Positions 12,001 through 24,000 of a DNA stretch of 48,317 nucleotides are shown here, in pieces. The DNA is taken from assembly GCF_002289565.1 (NCBI RefSeq), contig NZ_NTFY01000092.1, positions 1-48,317 of the forward strand, in the 5' to 3' direction. A program made the translations under genes and the position numbers. The notes under the pieces were generated by a model. It was not told where the DNA came from. It ran no database searches and worked only from the letters and a program-made list of their open reading frames with translations. Each line of letters starts with the position of its first letter. Within the stretch, counting starts at the first letter, position 1. The DNA is from Rhodopirellula sp. SM50 (GTDB lineage: Bacteria; Planctomycetota; Planctomycetia; Pirellulales; Pirellulaceae).

Positions 12001-15000
12001 GTCGAAGATCAGGTCTTGCTCGGGATCCAACCCCAAAACCGGCAAGTGCAAGGTATGCAATCGCGGCAAAGCCTCGATCGTCTCGATCGTCAACTCCGCC
12101 ATCGCGTCAATATTGGTATCGCTTAGGTCCAGATGTGTCAGGTACTTCAGCGACGCGATCGTGTTGAGTGCCGAACTATCGATGGAGGTCCCGCTCAGAT
12201 CGAGATACTCCAAGTACTTCGCTCCACCGAGAATCGAGATGTCATCGACGTTCGGTGAGTGCGTGACGAAGGCGTCGATCGACGCCAGTTCGCTGGCATG
12301 GATGGCTTCGTGGATGATCGGGTGGCCGGTCACCGAAGTGGTCACGGGTTGTCCGAGTTGGACCGCCACGGCGGCCCGAAGATCGGGCTCGATCCCCTGA
12401 TTCGACGCAACGATTGATATGTCGTCGACAAACCAGTCATCGTAAACACGGAACGATCCGGAATCACCGGTCGACACAAATCGGAATTGGAATCCACTCG
12501 TCAATGCCGCTTCTGGCAAACTGATCATTTGCTCATCGAAGCTGGAAACAACGCCGCTGCCGAAGTGTCGATTCAATTGGGTCCAGCTGCTGCTTGCGTT
12601 GGGGCGATACTGAAGAATCAAGTCATCACCGAAATCCGGTGACTCGGCCGTGCCCGTTTGCTGGAAAAAGTAGGTCAGCGTGGCGGATCGCGCCGTCGAC
12701 AGATTGATCGACTGAGATTGCAGGACGTCGCTCGCGTTCAGGTTGGCCGAGATCGAACCGCTCGGCTCGGCGATCCCGCGGCCGTTGACCTCCGTTCCAG
12801 CGCTATTGAACCAACGAGCACTCGTGAAGGAATTGGAATCGAATCGCTCTGAGAAGACTTCACGCTCATAGTCCGTCGTGATCACAACCGGATCAAGTTC
12901 CGGCAAGTCGTTGCCGAACGTCAACTGATCGACGCGTGGGGCAAGTAGACCTGGATCGGCACTGTCCTTGTCGAGAACTTCAATCGCCTCCGCGGTGATC
13001 GTATCCGCACCACTTCCCCCGATGATTCGGTCCAGTCCGTGGTTGCCGACGATGATGTCGTCGCCGTCTTCGCCAAACAGACTGTCCGAATCGGGGCTGC
13101 CGTCGGTTTCGATGATCTGTTGAGCACCGGCGATCGGAGCGTTGAATTCAATGGTAAAGCTGGAATCCGCGACGGTGTAGAGGTCAAGCTCACCGATGTA
13201 GACGTTGTTCACTGTCGAATCGGCGGTGATTCGAACGTCCGTCACGGCGGGAATCGCGTTGAACGCCAGCCCGAGGCGAAACTCCACCTCACCGAAGGAT
13301 CCGGCACTGTTGGTGACCGTCGTGATCTCGGTGAAATTTGTCCCGTTATCGGTGCTGTATTCAAACGTGAAGGTTCCCTGAGTCCGGTCGTTGAAGAGTG
13401 TCAGGAAATCAAGTCCGGCCAAGCCGGTCGGCTCGTCCAGGGAGAGCGTGGCGACACCGTTGTTGATGTCGCCGGGAATCCAGCCGAGATTGCTGACGGG
13501 ATCATCGAGCAGGAAAGTGTATCCGGTGTCATCATTCAGGTTGGCCGAAACATAACGCGTGCCTGTCGTAAAACTATCGTCGCCGGAGGTGGTGATTTGA
13601 CTGCCGGGGATCAGCGCGTATCCCAAAGGAAAGACCGGCGCGACAGAGGCTCGGCTTGTGGTCGTCGTATCGATCCCCATGGAACTCAGATTCAGCTTGT
13701 TGGGGTCGGTAAAGCTGATTTGTGGAACGTCACTGGGAACGATTCCGTTGGGACCCGGATGCACGCGCAGATAATACGTTCCGGCCTCAATGGTTCGCAG
13801 GTCGATGTTGGCACGATTGGCGATCAGCACTTTGCCGGAATCATCCAGCAGATCGGCTCGCACCTGTCCGTCGAGACGGATCACATGGCCTTGGCGGCCG
13901 TCACCCAGGGTCGCGAAACGGAACCATCGTTCTCCGGTTGCTGTATCGATCGTGAACGGATCGCCGCCCAGGTCAAACGGAACGGCACGACCGGTTCCGC
14001 GGTCGGCAACAAACGAGCCGCTTCCCGAGACCGAGTAGTTTTCGAGAACGTCAAAGCCGGTTTTCGGCAGGTTCCCGCGATCGCCACCGCCGGTGACAGC
14101 GAAGACGACACCGCTGCGTCCGTGGGACTCGATCATCAAGTCGTGGAAACCGTCACCGGTTAAATCCAGTTCATGCGTGCCGGCCAGCTGACTGAACGTG
14201 TAGGGCAACTCCCGGACGGACAAGTTGATGTCAAACAGGGGGGCGTCTTCGGCGTTGACGATTCCGTTGCCATTGATGTCCGCATCGTAAACGAACGTCA
14301 GCTTGTTCCCATTGCGCTCCGCTTTGACCGGGAGCGAAGCGAGCGGCGACGCTTGCAATTGCTCATTGATCTTGACGACCAAGTTGTCCAGCGCCGTGCT
14401 GAGGTCAACAGCTGTCGGAACATCGACGTCAATGGAGGTTTCCGCCATGAACGCGACGGGAACGTCATAGGTGGTGTCACCTTCCGTCCGCGGAACGGAC
14501 TTCGAGCCCTGAATCTTGATGGTATACGAAGTATTTGACGGATTCGTATTCATGATCGACGCGTCTTGGCTGCCCGTCGCCGTCACGCGTAGCAGCTCTG
14601 GAAGCACGGACTTGGCGGTCTCCGTGACCTCGGTCACAAATCCCGAGTTGATGGTTGCCGCTTGAGTCGAACCGTCTTCAGTGACCCGCAAAATCGTGTC
14701 GGCGTTGTCTCGGGTGATCGGCGTGCCGGCGTCATCGCTGATTCCGGAGAAGACAAACACCTGTCCGCCGTCGAGAACCGCCAGATCAGCCTTGCGATCG
14801 AACAGCCAGTCGCCACCGGTGATCGATAATTCATTGTTGCTGAACCCGTTGATCGTGACGTCGGGTCCCCCCAGCATCATTTGCGTCGTGTCGGCTTGTC
14901 CGAAGATCAGATGGACGCTGCCGTCTTGTCGGTAGGCAAGGTCATCGTATCCATCGTCATTCAGATCGCCGACGCCGGTCGGAATCAGAGGAGTCGTTGA

Positions 15001-18000
15001 GACAAGGGACCCCGGCATTTCGACGCCGTTGACATTCAATTCCGTGATGTCGCCGACCGCCAGATCGTCGGTCGCGTCACCATCGACATCGCCGACCACT
15101 TCCACGGTGATCCCTGATTCGCCGACGATGCCAAGCCGATTGGCTCCGACGATCGCGAGCGCCTTGGCGGGATCGACCGCAAACGTATCAGAGAAGTTGG
15201 GCAAGCCTGTGGTGATGTCTTTGCCTGAAAAGACGTAGCCGACCGTATCGGGGTCGTACTTCCACAGTTGGTCGCCGGTCTGTTTGACGAACAGTGAAGT
15301 GGTTGAGGTGGTCAATGCATTGGGCGTTTCGGGTTGGATCCCCGCGCCGGCGGAGATCTTCACCACGTCCACGCCGTCGAAACGCCACAGATCGCCCCTG
15401 TCTGGGTCACTGCCGTTGGGATCATTGATCTTCGCGAAGATCAGTTCGCCATCGAATTCACGCAGGTTGTACGGGTTATCGACGCCGTTGCCGTCGCGAT
15501 CGAGAACGCGAGCGGCGTTCGTTTCGCCAGCACGAATTCGCCACAACTGGCGCCCATGCGGACCGCCGACGGCGGAGAAGAACACGGTGTCACCGATCAC
15601 CGTCAAATCTCTGGGGAACGAATCCGAGGGGCCTGGCAGGATATCAATCACCTGTGTCACCGGAGTCGTCGTCAGATTCGAGACACGCCAAAGCTCCTCT
15701 CCCGTCGGCGCTGAGCCCGGCTTACTCTTGCCTCGCAAAATCAGTTCGCTTGCTCCGGTGGAGCCAACGGCGATATGAAAAACGCCATCGTCACCCTCGG
15801 TCGGAGCAAACATCGGTGTGCCACCGGCTTGGACTTGCGCCAACGTCACTGACTGCACGGATGTGTGCAGGTGCGGATCAAAGTATTGGTACTCGATGGC
15901 CGCAGCGCCGGGGTTCGCTTGTGCCTCGATCGCATCGTGAAGTGCTATGTTTTCGACATCGCTGAGGGCACGATCATAGATATAGACTTCGTCGAGGAAT
16001 TGTGCGAAGCGTGAGTTGAGCGCATATCGGTTGCCGATCAAAAAGATATCACTGTCGGCTTGACGGTCACTGTCTCCCACGAAACCTCCGTCGATAAAGA
16101 ATTCCGTCACTCCGTTGTTGCTGATCGCCGAGACCTGATGCCATTCACCGGATTCCCAAGAGGGGGCAGGGAGATCGTGGCCGGAATCCCGAAAACCTTC
16201 GGCGGACGTCACGATCCCCAAATCATTGATTCCGCCACCCTCGTTGATAGCGATATGGTCGTCACCGTTAAATGATCCGGAGAACAACGTATTGCGATTT
16301 GTCGACGTTGCCGACGGAGTGATTCCTTTGAACCAAGCCGAGACCGTGTAGTCGCTGCCCGTGACCACGCGGTTCTCGCCCAGCCAGATGTAGGCGTTGT
16401 CAGTATTGAATTCCGCGGCGCTGCCGATCAATCCGCCACCGGATTGGCCCACCGTGACGCCGGTCGTTTGGGTCACGCCGGATAGCAAAGCTGCGTCTTT
16501 GCCGTTGGGCGATGAGTCCTCGCCCAAGTTGCTGCCATCGAACGTGAAGTGACGTGCGGCACCGGTGGGCACACCGGTCTGCCACGCGATCGAGTTTCCA
16601 TTCTGGGTGTCGATCGCTGCGTTGGTGGACGAACTCAAGAACTGTCCGGTCGCGCCGGCCGTCGGATCAAACAGTCCTTCGGACGAGGTCAACAGCGGCT
16701 TTTTCATTCCGGCACCGTCCACAAACGTTCCCATCGCAAAGCCATTGGGTGAGAATCCGGTGAATCGGGCCTCTTCGGTGAACGTGCCGCCGTCTTGCTT
16801 CAACACACGAACAATCACTTTTGTTGCATAAGACGAACTCACGTCTTTCGTCTTGGTCGCCACCCATAGTGTTTCATCGACAACCGTTCCCGCAACGATC
16901 TCATGACCGAGGTCCTTAATCTCAGTCACGCCATCGGGCGCGAGTTCGTACACCGTTCCTGCTTTGGAAATCTTCAGGTTGTCGTGATAGCCCTCATTGC
17001 CGGCAATGTTGAAAGCGCCCGGCCCGAAATTCACCTCCGAGTGACCTGTGATGGTCTCGTCGCCGGTGATACTGTCAAACCCGACGCCGGAGAGGTCGTA
17101 GCCCATTTTGATAAAGGACTGTGACTGGTCCGTCGGGTGTTCGAATACATCGAGTACCGTGACCGAGATGGTCATCGCCGAAGAGGTCGTCGGTGGTGGA
17201 GAGATGGCAGGCAAATCGACAAAGCCATCGACGGTGAGAAAGTCGAGGCTTGTCCCGTTCGCATTCGAATCAACTTGATACCTTGCGAGAAAGTTGTTGT
17301 TTTGGTCAAGCAACGTCAGTCCCAGACGACCGGTGAAGTAAGTCACCGGATCAGCAGTTGGTAAGCTCAGTGGATAATTGAACCCGACTTCAACCGAAGC
17401 ACTTTGGCCAACTTCGCTGAGTTCTGAGTCTTGGTAGACGTACGCCAACTCCGACCCTCCCGCGTTCAAATATCCGCGTCCGCCGCTCACATATGGAGAA
17501 TTGGAATTGGCCAGAAAGATATCCTTGCGCGCATAGAGATCCGAGAATTGGTTTCGGGAGTATGTGTCGGCGAAACCGTCTGTATTGTGCAACGCGAACA
17601 CTTGGTCGCCATTGACCAAAATCAGGTCATCGCGAAAATCAAGCGCGGTGGAATCGAAGTCTACGTCTCCTCCCGAGCCTTGGTAAACCAACTCGATCAC
17701 GTCGTCATTTTGCGGATTGAGCGTTCCCTCGGTCGTGTCGGTGGAGATCAGTAAGTCCGCATGCAAGTCACCGTCATACTTGATGATCGATGCCTTCACA
17801 TTTCCCGGAGCGAGTTGCGCGTTGCTAAGCGTGAAGACGCGACTGTTGAAATTAGACCCTGTTGTTCGAAGCGTACTGGCAACAAATCCCGCGTCCCATT
17901 CGGTCGGCCAACCCGTCGGTGTGGAATTGGCGGCGCCGGCGGTCTTGCCGCCGTAGATCACCCGGACTTCGGTGCGGCCGGCGATGTTGCGGACAAATGC

Positions 18001-21000
18001 CAGATCGGGAACGCCATCGGCATTCAAATCGCCGAAACTGTCTCCCGGAACGCCCAACGCCGAATGAGAAATGATCACATCCGCTAGCGGAGCGACCTCC
18101 AACAGGTCATTGACGTCCATCCGGCCGAACACCAGATAGCTGAAGTCGTCGCCGCTGGTGATAAAGTCAACGTGTCCGTCGTCATTGAAGTCGCCGATGA
18201 CTGCCGGTGTGGACAACGGTCCGTCACCGTCGTTCTGGAACCCGTACCCTTCGCGAGTCACGGTATCGATCGTGACTTGCGTCGTGTCCGTGTACAGTTC
18301 AACTCCGTCGCGTTCGACCAACAGACTCAGATAGGGCGCCGCGAGGTTGTGCTTGTAGACTTCGGGGTCGAAGTCAAAGAATTGGAAATCCGGTGGCAGG
18401 GTGGGGTTGAAGGGATATGCATCGACAACCAAGTCCGGCGCGACGATCTCGGGCTGGTTGCCGAAGATCTGGTCCGTACCGCCCCCGCCGAAGATTTGGT
18501 CGTCCCCAATGCCGCCGACGATATAGTCATCCCCGGGTCCGCCCTTGATGGAATCGGCATAGGGCGACCCGAACAAAAAGTCATTGCCGAAACCGCCGTC
18601 GATGATGACTGACTCTGTCGCGCCCTGTTCGAAGTTGCCTCGCTGCATCCCCCACTCTTCGAAATTCGCGGTGTCTGCGTTCGTGTCCAGGACCGTGTCG
18701 CTGCCCGGGATCGCGATGATCGGCAAGAACTGGAATGGTCCCGATTCCGGTGCATCGAGATGCACCACATCGTCGCCGGCGCGCAAGTCGAACTGAATGT
18801 CTTCGATGTCGCGTGTTTGGAAGAACATGAACTTCTGTTGATAGACCGCCGGTTCGTAGTCTGGGCCAACGACGCCGTTGTCTTGGTCACCATCGCCGTT
18901 GACATCGACGAAGGTGGTTCGGTACGCCTGTTTGCCGATGTCCCAAACCAGGTTCGTGAACTCGTAGCGATGAAGGCCCGTGTTGTATCGCAGTGAGACG
19001 TAATCGGGGACCGGAAAACCGCGGCGATCGAAGTCACCGCCGAGGTACAGCACTCGGTCTCGCCCTTCGCCACCGACCAGCTGCTCATTAAACGTGGGCA
19101 GGTAGGTTTGGGTCGCGGGATCAAAATTCGTGTTCGGCTGGTTGCCCAGTAGCGGCAGGTCATCCGCAATGATTTGGAATGAATCGTCTCCGTCGCCGCC
19201 GAACAGCAAATCACTGGCGTTGCGGTCATAACCGCCGGTCAAGACATCGTTGCCTTCGTTTCCAAAAATCCAGTCCTCTCCGGCGCCGCCGCGAAGAATG
19301 TCATCGCCCCTGCCCCCGATAATCACATCTCGTCGTTCCACGTCTTCGCGCAGCGACATGTTGACTTCAAGTGGATTGTCCAGCGCCTTGATGTCATCGT
19401 CGGACAGCCCGATCAGATTGAAACGCAGATCGTAGAGCGTCGGAACCGTGTTGCTTTCGATCCTCAACAGGTAGGATGTGTTCGCGGTCAAACTGCTCAA
19501 GTCACCGATAAAGGACTCGTCGTCACCGGTTGTTCCCTGCAGCAGTGCGGTGGCCCCGTCGACGAGTTTTCCGGTACTCGCATCAATGTCTTCCGCGTCA
19601 TAGATTTTGAGATCCAGATTATCGATGGGCGAACCGCTCTGCGTTCGGATTTCCCCTGTAGCCAATCCGTCGATTGCCAATTCGAAACGATACCAATCGA
19701 CGTCTTCGGGATGATCGATCGACAACCCCGTGAAGGTCACAAGCCCTTGGTCGATGACGTGGCCATCAAACGCGGCGTTCTGACGTTTGTCGTTGGGGGC
19801 CAACAACTCGAATGACTGAACCGGTACGTCGTTTCGTCCGCGCAGCCCGGTCAAGCCGACCGAGCTTTCGGACCGATCCACCAAGATCGCGTTGCCGGCC
19901 TGAATTTCCACCACGTCGTCACCGGCCCCGGCGTCAATCCAAACGGTCTTCTGGACCGTCGGCCCGACTGTGATTCGGTCGTTGCCGTCAAGGGCATCGA
20001 TCAAGATCACCAAGAAGTCACCTTCGGGCGGCAACAGCGACGCGATCAATTCGGATTCGGTGACTTCCGTCGCCGCGACTGCGATGTCGCTGAGGGTTTT
20101 GTCTCGTTGGGCGGGGTCGGTTTCGGACAGCAACTGGTCAAGTTTGAATTGCAGATCCTGCACGCTCCAGACCGCGTTGCCTTCGGTGTCGGTCGCGCTG
20201 AAATCCAATCGTACTTGGGCCGCAAAGCTGAAGTTTCCGTTGTTTTCGGTCAGTCGCGTGATCAGGTGGTGCCCCGTCAACAAGCCGGGTTCGGTGACAA
20301 AGTTGACATCGATTTTGTCGGCCGCGTTTGAACCGCCGACATACCAGACCTGATCCGATTCGCGCGCGTAATCTTTCCACTCGTCTCCGGCGATCCCGCC
20401 ATCGGCCGACTCGAACGTCGTGCCGTCGGCGCGAACGAGCACGTCTTCGCCGCCGTTGCCGTACAGGAAGTCGAGCGTCGTTCCGCCATACAGGAAGTCG
20501 TTGTTCTGGCTGCCCAGCATCCGGTTCAATCCGGTCACTTCCTGATTGCGGGCCAGACGAACGGGACCGATTTGCAACGTATCATCTGGGTCGAAGATGC
20601 CGTTGTCGTTCAAATCGCCGTCATCGTTAAACAGGGTTCCAGTCTCATCGACGAAGACGCCGAATCCCTGGTCATAGGTTTCCGCAGTCCCTGGTGGTGT
20701 GATCGCCGGCAGCGGATCAAAGCTCCAGGCGAAGAGATGGTTTATCCCCTGACCACCGATCAGATCATCGTTTCCTTGACCGGCATACAGCGTATCGACG
20801 TCGATGGTGGTGCCGCCGCCGCCGTCGCCCCAAAGTCGGTCGTCACCGGCGAATCCGAACAGGGTGTCACTGCCGATCCCGCCGTCCAGGCGGTCACGCC
20901 CGTCGGATCCGATCAGTTTGTCGTTTCCGCTGTTGCCGTCGAACACGCCGGCGAAGTCGCGTGAACGTTCACCAAGAAACGTCAGATCAAGCGTGCCGAG

Positions 21001-24000
21001 ATTGATGATCGGTGAAATCGCGCCCGAATCGAGTGCGTCTTCGGTGTAAAAGCCGATCGTATCGTTGCCGGCCAGACCCGCGATGCGGAACTGTTCGACA
21101 AGCAGTTTGCCGTCGCCATCGAGCATGTTGACCGGAATCGTCGTGGCCGGCCGAACGCTGTCGTCATAACGTACGCCTGCTTTTCCGAGATTCGGTCCCG
21201 AGGTGATTGCACCGATCAGAATCGTGTCGCCACCGGTGGTGCCATCGATCGCCAGAATATCGGTGGCGTTGTCGTCGGGGAAATCGCCTTGGACTGCGTT
21301 TCCGTAGTGTCCGTCAATGGTGTCCGTGCCGGGATCCAGATGCCGATCTCGTCCGAGCGAGGTCGGCAGCAGGAACAGGTCAATGCCGCCGCCGCCGTAT
21401 TGCAGGTCACTGCCCTGTTGTCCGGCGATGTAGTCGGTACCGACGCCGCCCCAGATTTCGTCATTGCCGCCGCCGCCGAACAGTTGATCTTCACCGCTTC
21501 CCCCGCGAATCAAGTCAGCGGCCCCATCGACATCCGCTTCGGTGCCGATTCCCGCTTCGAGATGGGTCTGATAACCGGCGCCGACGAATTCGTCTCCGGT
21601 GATAAAGTCATTTCCGCTTCCGCCATCCAGAACTTCTTGGCGGGCGTTTCCATGCAGGAAGTCCCCGCCGGGGCCGCCAAAGAGTTGGTCGCCGACAAGT
21701 GCCGTTTGGATTCCGTAGGCGGGCCGGTCGGCGATCACCGGTGCGTAGGCATACAAGATGTCTCGCCCCGGACCACCGAACAAGCGCTGTCCGGCCTGGG
21801 CAGCTTGTGCGTTGTTCGACGCCCCGGCATCGGCATACAAGGTGTCGTCGCCGCCATCGCCCATCACCTGGTCGATGCCATCGCCGCCGCGAACCACATC
21901 ACCGCCTTCACCGCCGCGAACCACGTCTTCGCCCGGTCCGCCTTCGACCACCAATTCAGATCCGGCCCCGGCATCCAGGTAATCCACTCCCGCACCGCCT
22001 CGCAGTTCGTCGACGTCCGCTCCGCCAAACAGGACGTCGTTGCCATCATCACCGCTCAACACGTCGCGTCCATCGTTGGGCGTCCCGTTGAACGTGGCAC
22101 CCTGCATGATCGCCGGCGTGATCTTGAAGGAGGGCATGTAGCCGGTCGGATTGGCGGCTTCGATCGCCTCGAAGTCGGGCGGCAAAGTAAAGTCGCTTGT
22201 CCCAAATTCGAAGTCGCTGCGAAGACCGAGCGCGATGCCGCCGAAGATGACGTCGTTGCCCGCACCGCCCTGGAGATCGTCGTCGCCATCGAGTCCGATC
22301 AAGAAGTCGTTGCCGCCCTGGCCCCGTAGGGTATCGATGCCGTTTCCGCCGGTCACGTCATCATTGCCCGCGCCTGAATGGACCGTATTGTCGCCGTTTC
22401 CGGTAAACACAAAATCGCGTCCGGCAAGCGTGGTGACAGTGTCGTTGCCGTCCAGGAACGACGGGGCGAGCGAGGAGGCCGTCGCCGTTCCGGCAGCGAA
22501 GATGATCGTGCCGTCATCGCTCAACACATAGTTATTTCCGCCGCCTGCATGGATCAGATCGCTTTGGCCGCCCGCGAGGATTGCATCCGGGCCGTTGCCC
22601 GTCGTCAGCCGATCAAAACCACTGCGTACCGAAAACCAACTGCTGGCGCGGACCGGCAGTCCGTTCAGCAGTTCGATGCTGCCGCGATCGCTGACGAAGA
22701 CATTCCTGCCGCCGTCGTCGGTCAAAATGTCCGAGCCGTTTCCGGCAATCACGACGTCGTTGCCGGAACCCGTGTGAATGACGTCGTTGCCACCGTCTGA
22801 CGGTTGCGTGCTTTGCATCGCGACGACGTGTCCGGCGGACAGAGTCACCAAGACCTGGTCGCCCGCGATGAAGTTGTTGCCGTTGCCCGTTGTCACGCGA
22901 TCGTCACCCGACCCCGGCAAGATGAGATTGTTTCCGTCACCGACCGTGATGATGTCATTGTCGCGGGTGATGGCAAGCGTCCGAATCGACGAAGAAAAAT
23001 CGGTGCCGTCGGGAACGTGGTCACCGATGATCATGTTCCGACCGCCGAGCCCGTGGATCGTGTCAGCACCCCCGCGTGCGATCAAACGGTTTGCCGATCC
23101 GTTGCCCGTGATGGCATCGGCCGCAGATCCGCCGGTCACGTGCTCGATTCCTTCGACAGTGCCGATGTTTTTCGTCTCAGCAGCTAGATTGACCGAGATG
23201 CTGGTCGTCCACCGTCGGTAATCGAGGTGGTCCCCGATCCCGAATCCGCCATCGAGGTTCTCGGAGATTCCGGCCGAGGGCATGATCACGACGTGGTCAT
23301 CGGCCGAACCGGTCGTGATGTTTTCCACCGATTCGAAATTGATCAGTCGGTTGTTCGAATCAACGGTGCCTTTGTCGCGGGCAGTTACATTGACCGATAA
23401 CGAAACGTTTTGCGGCGACAGATTCAGATGGTCGGAATCCAAATTGCCCGGGGTGACCGTACCTCGCAACTTGCCGCTCAGCTTTGCTCCCGCATTGACG
23501 ACGAAGGTGTCCTTGGCATCGCCGCCGGTCAAGTTTTCAAAGCTGATGAAGTGAAAGCTGCCATCACCATCGGAGATTTCGCCCGCGTCGGATGACGTGA
23601 TCGTCCAGTCCGAGAGGACGTTGCGTCCGACCAACACGTCATCACCGGCTTGACCGCCAAGGATCCGCTGGATGTCGTCAAAGCTGCCAATGTTGTTTGC
23701 CGTGCGGGCCTGGCGATTGACCATGACGGTGCTGTGAAATGCCGAGTAATCGATCACATCCGTCCCACCCTTTCCGTCAATTTTGCCGCTGAGCATCCCG
23801 TTGGAGTCGATCAAGAAGACATCGTCCTGCTCGCCACCGGTCAGATTCTCAATGCCCTCAAAGAAAAACGTGGAGTTAACGTTGCCCTTGCCGCGACCGG
23901 TCAGTGACCAGGTGTTGTTGGCCGCACTGCCGACGATCAACGGGACGGTCAAGGTATCGGTTCCGGATCCGCCCAAGATCGTTTCGATGCCCTCGGGCAG

